From Cytobacillus dafuensis (GTDB taxonomy: Bacteria; Bacillota; Bacilli; Bacillales; Cytobacillaceae), in contig NZ_CP042593.1 of the NCBI RefSeq assembly GCF_007995155.1, positions 3,266,001 to 3,330,000 on the forward strand: 64,000 nucleotides of DNA, read 5' to 3'. Positions 9,786-19,370 of this stretch are shown here, one piece after another. How positions within the stretch are numbered: the first letter of the stretch is position 1; the number at the start of each line of letters is the position of its first letter. The notes beneath the pieces were generated by a model. It worked only from the letters and a program-made list of their open reading frames with translations. It was not told the DNA's origin and made no database searches. Position numbers and translations under genes: made by a program.

Positions 9786-11207
9786 TTAAGAATGAATTGC
9801 TTTACCTTCAACTGCTAGAGCAGCTTCACCAATTGCTTCAGATAATGTTGGATGTGGATGGATTGTATGCGCCACTTCCCAAGGAGTTGCATCCAGAACG
9901 CGTGCAAGCCCAGCTTCTGAAATCATATCCGTTACGTGTGGTCCAATCATATGAACACCAAGAATATCATTTGTTTCTTCGTCAGCTACAATTTTCACGA
10001 AGCCATCTGATTCACCAAAAACAAGAGCTTTTCCGATTGCACGGAATGAGAATTTACCTGTTTTAACTTTAAAGCCCTTCTCTTTTGCCTCATCTTCAGT
10101 ATATCCAACGCTTGCAGCTTCTGGAGCACTGTAAATACATTTTGAAACAAGTGAATAATCAATTGGTGATGGATTTTGATTAGCGATATGCTCAACTGCT
10201 ACGATTCCTTCATGAGAAGCTACGTGTGCAAGCTGAAGTCCGCCAATTACATCCCCGATTGCATAAATATGAGATTCTTTCGTTTGGAAGAACTCATTCG
10301 TTACAATATAACCTTTTTCCACTTGGATATCTGTATTTTCAAGACCAATTCCTTCTGTGTTAGCTTGGCGGCCAACAGAAACAAGTATTTTTGCAGCTGT
10401 AAATTCTTTTTGCTCACCCTTAACTTCAGCAGAAATTGTTGCATTTCCTTCTGTTTGCTTAAGAGTTTCTGGAAGAACTTTAGCACTTGTAATAATATTT
10501 ACGCCTTTTTTCTTCATTAAGCGTTGCATTTCCTTAGAAATTTCTTTATCTTCTGTTGGAATAATACGGTCTGCATATTCGATTACCGTAACATCTGCAC
10601 CAAAGTCAGAAAGCATAGAAGCCCACTCAATTCCAATTACTCCACCACCAACAATGATGATTGAGCTAGGAATCTCTTCCATTGCAAGAGCTTCATCAGA
10701 AGTCATTACGTTTCCGCCAATAGCTAAGCCAGGTAAGCTTCTTGGGCGAGAACCTGTAGCAACGATGACATTTTTAGGAACAAGCATTGCATTGTCTTCA
10801 CCGTTGTTCATTTCTACTGAAATAGTTCCAGGCATTGGAGAGAAGATAGATGGTCCTAGAATACGCCCCATCCCTTCATAAACATCGATTTTTCCTTGCT
10901 TCATTAAATGCTGAACACCTTTATGAAGTTGGTCGACTATTTTCGCTTTACGCTCTTGAACTTTGCCAAAGTTAACTGTTACATCACTTGCTGAAACACC
11001 AAATTCTTCACTGCGTTTTGTAGTAGCGTACACTTCTGCACTTCTTAGTAATGCTTTACTTGGAATACATCCTTTGTGTAAGCATGTTCCACCAAGTTTT
11101 CCTTTTTCGACTAGAGCTGTTTTTAAACCTAACTGTGAAGCACGAATGGCCGCAACATATCCACCTGTTCCTCCACCTAGTATGACTAAATCATATTCTT
11201 CTGCCAC
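9786..11207 (-). CDS. lpdV: Dihydrolipoyl dehydrogenase (E3) of the branched-chain complex
   Basis: 473-residue class I flavoprotein disulfide reductase that reoxidises E2 dihydrolipoamide with NAD+. The FAD dinucleotide motif is GGGTGGYVAAIRASQLG at the N-terminus. The redox-active disulfide is in GGTCLHKGCIPSKALL. The NAD-binding GGGVIGIEWASMLSDFG is in the middle, and the catalytic His-Glu pair is in HPHPTLSEAIGEAAL near the C-terminus. It sits 12 nt after buk and ahead of bkdAA, so this copy is presumably dedicated to the bkd complex rather than to pyruvate dehydrogenase. Confidence 0.95.
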   Translation of the reverse strand: MAEEYDLVILGGGTGGYVAAIRASQLGLKTALVEKGKLGGTCLHKGCIPSKALLRSAEVYATTKRSEEFGVSASDVTVNFGKVQERKAKIVDQLHKGVQHLMKQGKIDVYEGMGRILGPSIFSPMPGTISVEMNNGEDNAMLVPKNVIVATGSRPRSLPGLAIGGNVMTSDEALAMEEIPSSIIIVGGGVIGIEWASMLSDFGADVTVIEYADRIIPTEDKEISKEMQRLMKKKGVNIITSAKVLPETLKQTEGNATISAEVKGEQKEFTAAKILVSVGRQANTEGIGLENTDIQVEKGYIVTNEFFQTKESHIYAIGDVIGGLQLAHVASHEGIVAVEHIANQNPSPIDYSLVSKCIYSAPEAASVGYTEDEAKEKGFKVKTGKFSFRAIGKALVFGESDGFVKIVADEETNDILGVHMIGPHVTDMISEAGLARVLDATPWEVAHTIHPHPTLSEAIGEAALAVEGKAIHS

Positions 11208-11219
11208 TTTATTTCCTCC

Positions 11220-12329
11220 TTACTGAACAGTTGCTGCAATATTTACATTACCTGGGTATTCTTTTTCATTTTCTTCTCCACGAAGAACTCGAAGTGCTCC
11301 TTCTGCAAGAGCTTGTAATTCGTTTTCTCCAGGTTGGACGATTACATCTGCAATCCAATTAATACGGTCGCTGATTTCTTTAACAAAATCTTTTCCGTAT
11401 GCAAGTCCACCTGTAATGATAATAGCGTCTACTTTTCCATTAAGAACTGCACTTGCTGCACCGATTTCTTTTGCAACTTGGTATGCCATTGCTGAATACA
11501 CAAGCTTCGCATTTTCATCGCCGTCTTCGATCATTTTTTCAACCTTAACAGCATCGTTTGTACCTAGGTAGCCAACAAGGCCGCCTTGTCCAACTAGCTT
11601 CTTCATCATTTCTTCACGGAAAAATTGACCGGAATAACACAATGAAACTAATTCACCAACTGGAACTGTACCAGCACGTTCTGGGCTGAAAGGGCCTTCT
11701 CCGTGTAAACCATTATTTACATCAATAACTTTTCCCTTTAGGTGGGCACCAACTGTAATACCTCCACCCATATGAGTAATAATTAAGTTTAATTCTTCAT
11801 ATTTTTTGCCTAATTCTTTTGCTACTCTTCTTGCTACAGCTTTTTGATTTAAAGCATGAAAAATACTTTTTCTTTCAATTAGAGAAAAACCGGAAATGCG
11901 TGCAATTGGAGCTAATTCGTCAACAACTACTGGGTCAACGATATATGATGGGATATTTAATGCAGTAGCAATTTCATATGCTAAAATTCCACCAAGATTT
12001 GATGCATGCTGTCCTGCAAAACCTTCTCTTAGATCCTTTAGCATGACATCATTTACTGCATATGTTCCGCCTTCAATCGGTCTTAATAAGCCGCCTCGTC
12101 CGCATACGGCGCTTAGTTTAGAAACATTAAATCCTTCTTTATCTAATGTTTCAAGGATGACCTTTTTACGGAATTCGTACTGATCAATAATGTTCTCGAA
12201 TGAGTTGATGACATCTGTATCGTGGCGTAATGTTTTTTCTAAAATAGAAATATCATTATCGAAAACTCCAATTTTCGTTGAAGTTGAACCTGGGTTGATA
12301 ACGAGAATTCGATGGTCTTGTTCTAGCAC
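11220..12329 (-). CDS. buk: Butyrate kinase
   Basis: 369 residues of the acetate/butyrate kinase (ASKHA) family. It makes ATP and a free branched or short-chain acid from acyl phosphate, together with Ptb. The N-terminal phosphate-binding motif [14 protein letters not shown] and the [21 protein letters not shown] segment are characteristic. It follows bcd after a 135-nt gap containing a large stem-loop, and precedes lpdV by 12 nt. Confidence 0.95.
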   Translation of the reverse strand: MLEQDHRILVINPGSTSTKIGVFDNDISILEKTLRHDTDVINSFENIIDQYEFRKKVILETLDKEGFNVSKLSAVCGRGGLLRPIEGGTYAVNDVMLKDLREGFAGQHASNLGGILAYEIATALNIPSYIVDPVVVDELAPIARISGFSLIERKSIFHALNQKAVARRVAKELGKKYEELNLIITHMGGGITVGAHLKGKVIDVNNGLHGEGPFSPERAGTVPVGELVSLCYSGQFFREEMMKKLVGQGGLVGYLGTNDAVKVEKMIEDGDENAKLVYSAMAYQVAKEIGAASAVLNGKVDAIIITGGLAYGKDFVKEISDRINWIADVIVQPGENELQALAEGALRVLRGEENEKEYPGNVNIAATVQ

Positions 12330-12358
12330 AATTAAACCTCCATTTGAAAAGCGATTTT

Positions 12359-12395
12359 GCTCACCAAATTAGATGAAACATCTAATTCGGTGAGC
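12359..12395. other. Strong intra-operon stem-loop between bcd and buk
   Basis: gctcaccaaattagatg-aaa-catctaattcggtgagc forms a stem of about 17 bp with one mismatch and a 3-nt loop. There is no T-run on the minus (transcribed) strand, so it is more likely an RNA processing or stability element than a terminator. It could set different levels of upstream (ptb, bcd) and downstream (buk to bkdB) mRNA; that role is inference. Confidence 0.6.
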
Positions 12396-12464
12396 TATTA
12401 CTAGGTTATACATTACTTCTATATAGATTAAGTCACTGAATGCTCAGTACTTATTATTTAGCTA

Positions 12465-13562
12465 TTATTTACGACGGCTTAAAATATGGTGGCCGTTTTG
12501 AAGGAATTGGCTGCGAGAATTACGCATTCTTTCAATTCTTTCTTCTACCATACGGTCAGCTGCAACATATGTTGGGACATTATCGCGTTTTGAAATTTCA
12601 ATAACTTTTTCAATGCTTTGATAAAGTCCTTCAACTTTTTTCATTGCACGCTCAGCATTATATCCGTATAGTTCATCAGCTACGTTAATAACACCACCAG
12701 CATTGATTACATAATCTGGTGCGTAAACAATTCCCATTTCATGGATTACATCACCATGACGCTCTTCTTTTAATTGGTTGTTAGCTGATCCAGCAATTAC
12801 TTTTGCTTTAAATTGTGGAATTGTTTCATCATTAACAGTTGCACCAAGAGCACATGGAGCATAGATATCACATTCAACGCCATAAATTTCATCTGGATCA
12901 ACAGCTTTTGCACCGAAATCATTTACTGCACGTTGAACAGCTTCTTTATTAATATCAGTTACGATTAATTGTGCGCCTTCTTCATGTAAATGTTTGCATA
13001 GGTGATATGCTACGTTCCCTACACCTTGTACAGCTATAACTTTACCTTCTAGTGAATCTGTACCAAATGCAGCTTTAGCAGCAGCTTTCATACCAACGTA
13101 CACACCGTAAGCTGTAACAGGAGATGGATTACCTGAAGAACCGAATGCTGGTGAAATACCAGTTACATAATCAGTTTCTTCGTGGATTAGATCCATATCA
13201 GCAACAGTTGTACCAACATCTTCTGCTGTAATATAGCGTCCGTTTAAGCCTTGGATGTAACGGCCAAATGCACGGAACATTTCTTCATTTTTATCCTTCT
13301 TAGGATCGCCGATGATAACTGTTTTACCGCCACCAAGGTTAAGACCAGCAGCTGCATTTTTATAAGTCATACCTTTTGCAAGACGTAATGCATCCTCAAT
13401 AGCTGCCTCTTCAGAAGCATAAGTCCACATACGAGTACCACCTAATGCTGGTCCTAATGTAGTATCATGGATTGCAATAATTGCTTTTAAACCAGATGTT
13501 TTGTCTTGACAAAAAACTACTTGCTCATAATCATATTTTTCTAGATATTTGAAGATTTCCAT
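12465..13562 (-). CDS. bcd: Leucine (branched-chain amino acid) dehydrogenase
   Basis: 365 residues of the Glu/Leu/Phe/Val dehydrogenase family. It oxidatively deaminates leucine, isoleucine and valine to 2-oxoacids with NAD+, feeding the bkd complex. The substrate site includes GGTRMW and the catalytic lysine in [19 protein letters not shown]. The Rossmann domain starts at [18 protein letters not shown]. Length and gene order (ptb-bcd-buk) match the B. subtilis operon (bcd, formerly yqiT). The ATG follows aggagga at normal distance. Confidence 0.96.
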   Translation of the reverse strand: MEIFKYLEKYDYEQVVFCQDKTSGLKAIIAIHDTTLGPALGGTRMWTYASEEAAIEDALRLAKGMTYKNAAAGLNLGGGKTVIIGDPKKDKNEEMFRAFGRYIQGLNGRYITAEDVGTTVADMDLIHEETDYVTGISPAFGSSGNPSPVTAYGVYVGMKAAAKAAFGTDSLEGKVIAVQGVGNVAYHLCKHLHEEGAQLIVTDINKEAVQRAVNDFGAKAVDPDEIYGVECDIYAPCALGATVNDETIPQFKAKVIAGSANNQLKEERHGDVIHEMGIVYAPDYVINAGGVINVADELYGYNAERAMKKVEGLYQSIEKVIEISKRDNVPTYVAADRMVEERIERMRNSRSQFLQNGHHILSRRK

Positions 13563-13615
13563 TTGAATATTCCTCCTAAGATTTCATCTTTTATAAAAAC
13601 TGGCTATGTAGCCAA

Positions 13616-14515
13616 TTATTTAGCAGAACAAATTGCTAATGCTAAAGAATATAGTTTGCTTTCTGCAGAATCAGCTCTTGATGTTAGTACAATTGGTGCT
13701 TTTGCACCTGCAATAACAGCTCCAACTTTTGCTTTTGCAAAATAAATTAACGATTTATAAAGTACATTACCAACTTCAATCGTTGGAACTAATAAAATGT
13801 CAGCTTGTCCAGCGACTTCGCTTTTAATTCCTTTATGCTCAGCAGCAATTTGAGACACGGCATTATCTAAAGCAAGGGGTCCATCAACAATACAATTCGT
13901 TATTTGACCACGCTTATTCATCACAGACAATGCTGCAGCATCGAGGGTCGCCTGCATAGCAGGATTTACTACCTCAACAGCTGCTATCGGAGCTACAAGT
14001 GGTTTATCAATGCCAATACTTCTTGCAATTCCGACAGAATTCTTGATAATTTGTGCTTTTTGATCTAAATCTGGCGCAATGTTCATTGCTGCATCAGTAA
14101 CAATTGTGTACCGGTCATAGCCTGGCACCTCAAAAACAGCTACGTGGGATAAAACACTTCCAGCTCTCAAACCATATTCTTTGTTTAAAACAGCCTTTAA
14201 TATGGTAGCAGTCGGAACATTCCCCTTCATTAACACATTTGCTTCATTCAACTTAACTGCTTTTACAGCATGCTCAGCAGCCGAACTGCTTGAGTTCGTA
14301 TGAATGATTTGAATTTTGTCACTTGAAGCAAGATTACCGTGCTCTTCTAATATTTGAAGAATTTTTTCTTTATCTCCAAACAATAAGAACTTTGCCAAGT
14401 TCCGTTTTACTGCCTCAGAAACGGCTTCTATGACTTCATGATCTTCTGCGGCAGCAACTGCTACAGTTTTTTCTTCATATTGGGTTGCTCTCTGTATAAG
14501 CGAATCCAATTCCAT
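13616..14515 (-). CDS. ptb: Phosphate butyryltransferase
   Basis: 299 residues of the phosphate acetyl/butaryl transferase family. It converts acyl-CoA and phosphate to acyl phosphate and CoA; butyrate kinase then yields ATP. Motifs include MKGNVPTATILKAVL, RAGSVLSHVAVFEVPGYDR and the DGPLALDNAVS segment. It is the first gene of the operon, directly behind the sigma-54-type promoter. The ptb-buk pair may make branched short-chain acyl-CoA available as primers or drain it for energy. Confidence 0.95.
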   Translation of the reverse strand: MELDSLIQRATQYEEKTVAVAAAEDHEVIEAVSEAVKRNLAKFLLFGDKEKILQILEEHGNLASSDKIQIIHTNSSSSAAEHAVKAVKLNEANVLMKGNVPTATILKAVLNKEYGLRAGSVLSHVAVFEVPGYDRYTIVTDAAMNIAPDLDQKAQIIKNSVGIARSIGIDKPLVAPIAAVEVVNPAMQATLDAAALSVMNKRGQITNCIVDGPLALDNAVSQIAAEHKGIKSEVAGQADILLVPTIEVGNVLYKSLIYFAKAKVGAVIAGAKAPIVLTSRADSAESKLYSLALAICSAK

Positions 14516-14567
14516 ATGTCTGTCTCAACCCCTTTTCAAAACGTGTTGCAACACTACACTGTTTTAA

Positions 14568-14585
14568 ATGCAAGAAGTGTGCCAA
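14568..14585 (-). promoter_or_regulatory. Sigma-54 (SigL) -24/-12 promoter of the ptb-bcd-buk-bkd operon
   Basis: The minus strand reads ttggcacacttcttgcat: TTGGCAC, five nt, TTGCAT. The invariant GG and GC are separated by exactly 10 nt, as required for the SigL holoenzyme. It lies 53-70 nt before the ptb ATG and 70 nt past the bkdR stop, so BkdR activator sites are expected further upstream, overlapping the 3' end of bkdR. The neighbouring bkdR encodes a sigma-54 activator, which supports the call. Confidence 0.93.
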
Positions 14586-14652
14586 GTTGAATATCTAATG
14601 AAAACGCTTTTTTTTATAAATGACACATGAAAAAAATTGCGTAACATGAAAA

Positions 14653-16722
14653 TTATTGCACGCTATTATTTGCAATTCCGTATTTTTCGAGTTTATAGTA
14701 TAAATTTCTTACAGATAAACCAAGTGACTTTGCCGTAACGGTTTTATTACCATCTGTTTTTTCTAACATTTGTAAAATCATTCTTTTTTCATACTTTTCG
14801 ACATGTTGAGCTAATGTTTGTCCTTGTTCAATATTCGTTAAGATTTGATCGTTTTGTGTATGACTCTCTTTCTTTACTAATTCTGGTACATGATGATCAT
14901 TTAAAACATTTTCATTATAGCTCATAAAAATAATAGCTCTGCCCAGAATATTATCTAATTCCCTTACATTCCCTGGCCAATCATACATCATTAATTTCTT
15001 CAATGCTGTTTCAGAGATACTCTCAACATTCCGCCCATATTCTTGATTAATTTTCTGAATAAGTCGGCTGCATAGTAAAGGAATGTCTTCCTTTCTTTTT
15101 CTAAGTGGAGGGATGTGAATTGGCATCCTATTTAACCGATAATATAAGTCTTCCCTAAAAGTCCCGTTTGCAATTCCCTTTTCTAAATTTACATTTGTTG
15201 CAGCTATTACCCTTACATTTATCTGAGTCGGCTTTGTCCCACCAACGCGGGTAATTTCTTTTTCCTGCAGGACCCTTAATAGTTTTGCCTGAGTATTTGC
15301 AGATAACTCGCCAATTTCATCTAAAAAAATACTTCCATTATTCGCTTCTTCAAAAAGTCCTCTTTTGCCTCCCCTTTTCGCACCTGAAAAGGCTCCTTCT
15401 TCGTATCCAAAAAGCTCACTCTCTAGCAATGACTCTGATAAGGCTGCACAATTTACTCGAATAAATTTGTTATATTTTCGATCACTGCCATTATGAATGG
15501 CATGAGCAAAAAGCTCTTTACCTGTTCCTGATTCCCCTCTAAGCAATACTGTTGCAGGGGTTTTTGCACCTAATCGTGCTTGTTCAATGGCAATCGTCAT
15601 TTCCTCTGACATTCCAATTATATCTTCAAACGAGTATTTTGCTTCTAGATTTCGAATGATTTGCCTTGCTCGATTTAATTCTCTATTCAATGTTTCAATT
15701 TCTGAAACATCGTGAATAACTCCGACACTTCCCTTTATTTTTCCATCAACTATGACGGGCGCAACGTTTACGACGACTTCTTTTTTCTTTGGACCTACAC
15801 GCATAGCCACTCCTCTTACTGCCCTACGCGTTTGCAGAACCTTCATATGCACACTCTCACCTTCTGATATATCAGCGGTTGCTGGCATTCCTATCACTTC
15901 TTCCTCTGATAGACCAGTGATTCTAGAGTAGGCAGGATTAATTAGAAGACCTCTACCGTTTTCATCAACTACAGAAATGGCTTCGTCACTTGATTGGATA
16001 ATAGCTTGAAGCATTGTTTGAATTTCTTTTAAATTGGTGATCTCCTCAGCAAGATTCATTACTTCTGTCATATCTCGAAAAACAGAAAACGCCCCAATAA
16101 GTTCCCCATTTTCACCAATCATTGGAATTCTTGTCGTAATGACCTTTAATCCATTATCTAAAATAAGCTCCTGATTTGCCTCAATCCTCCTTGTTTCTAA
16201 CACCCTAGGTAAATTACTTTTAGATATCACATCAAGGATATGCCTTCCAAGTGCTTCCTGTCTTATTATTCCGATCATCTTTTCAGCACTTTTATTAATT
16301 AGAATAATTTCGAAATCCTTATTGATCCCAATCATTCCGTCGCCCGTTGAGTTAAAAATTAAATCATGCTTAAATTTTTCATTTTGAATACGTGAAATTA
16401 ACTCCTCTTTTTCCTCAATAAGCTTAGCTATTAAAAATGCTACACTTCCTGGAATTAAGACTGAATTTTTACTTTTTTCTTCCCTAAGCTCAATAAAAAC
16501 ATCTTGATTTCCAGTTACCTCTATAATGATATCAATGTCATTGTTAATAAATTTCCTCCAGTCTGTTCCTGTTGGAATATCATCTTCCTTTGCCATTAAT
16601 ATGCCAGATGCATCCGGATTACTGTCGACAACAGCAATCACTTTTAACATTGCTGTCTCTTTCATAATTCTTAAGATCGCTGTACCACCTTTACCTGCAC
16701 CAACAATCATCACTGTTTGCAT
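14653..16722 (-). CDS. bkdR: Sigma-54-dependent transcriptional activator BkdR
   Basis: 689 residues; activates SigL-RNA polymerase at the bkd promoter. Domain order: an N-terminal Rossmann-like domain (residues ~1-120, starting [14 protein letters not shown]), two PAS domains (~125-230 and ~240-345), a AAA+ domain (~370-600) and a C-terminal Fis-type HTH ([22 protein letters not shown]). AAA+ motifs are Walker A GESGTGKE, the sigma-54 contact loop GAFSGA (usually GAFTGA) and Walker [12 protein letters not shown]. subtilis BkdR senses branched-chain substrates; which domain does so is not evident from sequence. It is monocistronic and reads toward the operon it controls. Confidence 0.95.
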   Translation of the reverse strand: MQTVMIVGAGKGGTAILRIMKETAMLKVIAVVDSNPDASGILMAKEDDIPTGTDWRKFINNDIDIIIEVTGNQDVFIELREEKSKNSVLIPGSVAFLIAKLIEEKEELISRIQNEKFKHDLIFNSTGDGMIGINKDFEIILINKSAEKMIGIIRQEALGRHILDVISKSNLPRVLETRRIEANQELILDNGLKVITTRIPMIGENGELIGAFSVFRDMTEVMNLAEEITNLKEIQTMLQAIIQSSDEAISVVDENGRGLLINPAYSRITGLSEEEVIGMPATADISEGESVHMKVLQTRRAVRGVAMRVGPKKKEVVVNVAPVIVDGKIKGSVGVIHDVSEIETLNRELNRARQIIRNLEAKYSFEDIIGMSEEMTIAIEQARLGAKTPATVLLRGESGTGKELFAHAIHNGSDRKYNKFIRVNCAALSESLLESELFGYEEGAFSGAKRGGKRGLFEEANNGSIFLDEIGELSANTQAKLLRVLQEKEITRVGGTKPTQINVRVIAATNVNLEKGIANGTFREDLYYRLNRMPIHIPPLRKRKEDIPLLCSRLIQKINQEYGRNVESISETALKKLMMYDWPGNVRELDNILGRAIIFMSYNENVLNDHHVPELVKKESHTQNDQILTNIEQGQTLAQHVEKYEKRMILQMLEKTDGNKTVTAKSLGLSVRNLYYKLEKYGIANNSVQ

Positions 16723-16820
16723 ATGTTGTATACCTCTTTTGTTTGAAATTTATTTCATGAATTTTCTATCTTTTATGCAAATTATTTCATATAGTCATAT
16801 TTTATACATAATTATATAGC

Positions 16821-16848
16821 TTGACAAATTTCCTTATTGATTTATTAT
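16821..16848 (+). promoter_or_regulatory. Sigma-A promoter of the DUF2627 gene
   Basis: TTGACA at 16821-16826 (perfect -35), a 16-bp spacer, and TATTAT at 16843-16848 (5/6 to TATAAT). It lies in the divergent 166-bp region between bkdR and the DUF2627 gene and points toward the latter. Confidence 0.55.
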
Positions 16849-16888
16849 TTTTTATGAATGCAATATTATTGAACGAAGGGAATCTCCA

Positions 16889-17125
16889 ATGGTTAGAATT
16901 ATTGCTTTACTTATATTATTAATACCCGGTTTTTTGGCTGCATATGGAATAAAATTAATGAGGGATATGGTGTTTGGAAATTTACTTAGTCCATTTCCAT
17001 TCTTATGGCTTCAATTTCTAACTGGGCTTCTTCTATTTCTAACTGGGCTTGGCTTTGTGGCTGGCTTTATCCTTTACCGTGATCGAAAAAGAAATAAAGT
17101 ACAAGTACGTTTTCAAAGAAAATAA
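16889..17125 (+). CDS. yqzF: DUF2627 membrane protein (YqzF family)
   Basis: A 78-residue protein with two hydrophobic segments, ~4-25 and ~38-63, separated by a short loop (KLMRDMVFGNLLSPFPFLW) and ending in a basic tail (YRDRKRNKVQVRFQRK). It is recognisable as YqzF/DUF2627, which also neighbours bkdR in B. subtilis. The function is unknown. The SD is gaaggga, 9 nt before the ATG. Confidence 0.8.
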   Translation: MVRIIALLILLIPGFLAAYGIKLMRDMVFGNLLSPFPFLWLQFLTGLLLFLTGLGFVAGFILYRDRKRNKVQVRFQRK

Positions 17126-17189
17126 AAAAGCGTGGCGAAAATAAAATGCACCTTTAATAAAGGTCTTTTAAAAAACGCCATGCTTTTTT
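17126..17189. terminator. Bidirectional terminator between yqzF and yqiK
   Basis: aaaaagcgtggcg (17125-17137) pairs with cgccatgcttttttt (17176-17190). The loop includes a second small hairpin, gcacctttaataaaggtc. T-runs on both strands suit the two convergent genes. Confidence 0.75.
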
Positions 17190-17215
17190 TATTCAATATA
17201 AATATAGCCACTTAT

Positions 17216-17944
17216 TTAACAATACTGCTCCCTGATTTTTATTGCTTTTACAGGATCGTCCGTTATAAACGCTGAACATCCTGCAGAAAATAATCGGTGC
17301 ATCGTGTTTTCTTTATTTACTGTATAAGGCCTAACAGCGATTCCATATTCCATAGAAGCCTTAATTAATTCCGTTTTTGCAATTGTATATTTTGGATGGA
17401 TGCTCTTTGCTCCAATTGATTCCGCATAAATCCACGGCATATAAAGACCTTCTGAAAACAATGGAGCCGTCTCTATTTCAGGAGCCATTCTGTAACAATT
17501 TACAATACTATAATGGTTAAATGAAGATAGAACAACACGATCAGTCATATTATAAGCACGAATTAGAGCTATCACCTTTTCCTCCATGCCTTCATATGGA
17601 AAAATACCATTTTTTAATTCGATATTACAAATAATATGGTTCGTTTTCATCCATTCTAAAACTTCATATAAAGAAGGAATGGGTTCTTTTTTTAGAAATG
17701 TTTTTTTTGGATAACTCGCATCTAGCTTTCTTAACTCATTAAATGTAAAATCTTTTACGAAACCCTTTCCATTCGTTGTCCTATCTACTTTTTCATCATG
17801 GATGACTACGATTTCACCATCCTTTGTTAGTTGAACGTCTAGTTCGATTCCATCGGAACCAGCGTATTCAGCTTCTTTAAAAGCTTTCATAGTGTTTTCA
17901 GGGAAAAGGTGTGAGTATCCCCTATGCGCAAAAATAAGTGTCAT
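17216..17944 (-). CDS. yqiK: Glycerophosphodiester phosphodiesterase (YqiK-like, cytosolic)
   Basis: 242 residues of the GDPD TIM-barrel family, which hydrolyses glycerophosphodiesters to glycerol 3-phosphate and an alcohol. Family motifs are FAHRGYSHLFPENTMKAF at the N-terminus (catalytic His of HRG, EN), GSDGIELDVQLTKDGE with metal-binding Glu and Asp, and VIHDEKVDRTTNG with the second catalytic histidine. There is no signal peptide, so it acts in the cytosol, unlike secreted GlpQ. Confidence 0.9.
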   Translation of the reverse strand: MTLIFAHRGYSHLFPENTMKAFKEAEYAGSDGIELDVQLTKDGEIVVIHDEKVDRTTNGKGFVKDFTFNELRKLDASYPKKTFLKKEPIPSLYEVLEWMKTNHIICNIELKNGIFPYEGMEEKVIALIRAYNMTDRVVLSSFNHYSIVNCYRMAPEIETAPLFSEGLYMPWIYAESIGAKSIHPKYTIAKTELIKASMEYGIAVRPYTVNKENTMHRLFSAGCSAFITDDPVKAIKIREQYC

Positions 17945-17979
17945 AAGATCAATCCCTTATTATGAATTGGAGGAAAAAA

Positions 17980-18126
17980 ATGATGAAACCTTTACAAATT
18001 TCACCAGATACAGCCATAAAGCTTGCAGAAAAATTAAAGCTTCCTATTGAGCAAATCATGCATATGCCTCAGCATATTTTGCTTCAAAAGATGATGGAGC
18101 TAGATAAAAAAGAAAAACAAGAGTAA
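17980..18126 (+). CDS. Small YycC-like protein
   Basis: A 48-residue ORF beginning MMKPLQISPDTAIKLAEKL and ending in a charged tail, KKEKQE. The central PIEQIMHMPQHILLQKMMEL segment resembles the Bacillus YycC-like family (an uncharacterised short, probably helical protein). An aattggagg ribosome binding site 7 nt before the tandem ATGATG supports expression. It is divergent from yqiK, and the gap after it holds a repeat element. Function unknown. Confidence 0.75.
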   Translation: MMKPLQISPDTAIKLAEKLKLPIEQIMHMPQHILLQKMMELDKKEKQE

Positions 18127-18131
18127 AAACC

Positions 18132-18266
18132 ATTAGAAAAACTTGGCGTTCACCAAGTCCTTTTTGGCGAATACCTTAGTTTTTCTTATGCGGTCTTATT
18201 GGCAGATATTTAATTGAAAACACACTTTACTTTAGTACGTTAATAAGCTTAACTTTCCTATCAGCT
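18132..18266. repeat. ~140-bp palindrome-containing repeat, copy 1
   Basis: It aligns with 53398-53539 at roughly 85 % identity by eye, including the shared block ttgaaaacacactttacttt (one mismatch) and agtacgttaataa. The left half is an inverted repeat around ccaagtcctttttgg, imperfect here and perfect in copy 2. The right edge abuts the spo0A terminator stem. Probably a non-autonomous intergenic element. Confidence 0.7.
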
Positions 18267-18294
18267 AAAAAAGCGCTCCCAATTAGAGAACGCT
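18267..18294 (-). terminator. Terminator after spo0A
   Basis: Minus strand agcgttctc-taatt-gggagcgct, a 9-bp stem with G-U pairs, followed by TTTTTT. It lies 47 nt past the spo0A stop. Confidence 0.75.
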
Positions 18295-18341
18295 GATTAT
18301 GAGATATTGATTAAAATAATTTCTAATAATTTCTAACTCTT

Positions 18342-19133
18342 TCAAGAAGCTTTATGTTCCAACCTTAATTTATCAGCGACCATCGCAATAAATTCACTAT
18401 TCGTTGGCTTTGCTTTTGACATACTTACCGTATATCCAAATAATGATGAGATCGAATCAATATTTCCTCTGCTCCAAGCAACTTCGATAGCATGTCGAAT
18501 TGCACGTTCAACTCGGCTTGCAGTTGTATTGTATTTCTTTGCAATATCAGGATATAAAACCTTTGTGATCGAACCAAGAAGCTCGATATCGTTGTATACC
18601 ATGGAAATTGCTTCACGAAGATACATATAGCCTTTAATATGTGCAGGGACGCCAATTTCATGAATAATACTCGTAATGCTTGCATCGAGATTTTTTGGTT
18701 TTGATTCCACTTGAGGACGATAATTTGAGGTTGTAGACTTCCTCATGACCGGATTAGATTTTCCACTTACTTGTCGAATGTGGTTAGCAAGATTCTCCAT
18801 ATCAAATGGTTTTAAAATAAAATATGATGCTCCTAAATCAACAGCTTTCTTTGTAACATCCTCCTGTCCAAAAGCTGTTAGCATAATTACATTCGGCAGG
18901 TGTGTCTTTTTCATATCGCGCATTTTACCAAGAACAGCAAGGCCATCTAAATGAGGCATAATAATATCCAACACAAGGACGTCTGGATCTTCGTGCTCTA
19001 AAATGTCCAAGCACTCCTGTCCATTATGCCCAACCCCTATTATCTCCATATCATCCTGGGATGATATATATTCCTCTAAAAGCCCGACTAGCTCTCTATT
19101 GTCATCGACTACACAAACTTTAATCTTCTTCAC
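18342..19133 (-). CDS. spo0A: Sporulation master response regulator Spo0A
   Basis: 263 residues. The receiver domain (~1-125) has acidic pocket Asp10/Asp11, phosphoacceptor Asp56 (VLVLDIIMP) and Lys in ILKPFD. The C-terminal effector domain (~150-260) carries the Spo0A-specific helices [24 protein letters not shown], the HTH region and [23 protein letters not shown]. Phosphorylated Spo0A binds 0A boxes and triggers sporulation. The start is GTG behind gaggaggaag. The upstream region holds a SigH promoter and candidate 0A boxes, consistent with autoregulation. Confidence 0.98.
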   Translation of the reverse strand: MKKIKVCVVDDNRELVGLLEEYISSQDDMEIIGVGHNGQECLDILEHEDPDVLVLDIIMPHLDGLAVLGKMRDMKKTHLPNVIMLTAFGQEDVTKKAVDLGASYFILKPFDMENLANHIRQVSGKSNPVMRKSTTSNYRPQVESKPKNLDASITSIIHEIGVPAHIKGYMYLREAISMVYNDIELLGSITKVLYPDIAKKYNTTASRVERAIRHAIEVAWSRGNIDSISSLFGYTVSMSKAKPTNSEFIAMVADKLRLEHKAS

Positions 19134-19195
19134 GGATACTTCCTCCTCAGGTCCATTGTGTTCTCTTTACCATCTATTTTTATTCTAAATGAGAA

Positions 19196-19222
19196 ATTCG
19201 ACAACGCAACTGAAAATCCTTT
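19196..19222 (-). promoter_or_regulatory. SigH promoter of spo0A with overlapping 0A box
   Basis: The minus strand has AAAGGATTT (-35), 11 nt, then GTCGAAT (-10), matching the SigH consensus RNAGGAWWT-N11/12-RNNGAAT. A perfect 0A box TGTCGAA (19203-19197) overlaps the -10. This matches the known arrangement at the B. subtilis spo0A Ps promoter in kind. Confidence 0.85.
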
Positions 19223-19285
19223 AGTTTTTTTAAATTTTCTCAAAAATAGGATAAAATCCTTAATATTCTCTTATTTTCTCTGTTA

Positions 19286-19334
19286 TTCGACTTTTTCCGC
19301 TAATAATTATTAATACTCCAACCTATTTGTCGAA
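19286..19334. promoter_or_regulatory. Two further candidate 0A boxes upstream of spo0A
   Basis: TGTCGAA at 19328-19334 (plus strand, 7/7) and AGTCGAA on the minus strand at 19292-19286 (6/7). Together with the box at the SigH -10 they suggest Spo0A autoregulation. A vegetative promoter is not obvious to me here. Confidence 0.6.
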
Positions 19335-19370
19335 AAATCTTTACTATATGATATCATATTCATCTCATTA

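Noticed and set aside
14594..14610. Possible cre site (atgaaaacgcttttt) near the SigL promoter
   Set aside because: Departs from the CcpA consensus at the 3' end, and the AT-rich context makes such matches common.
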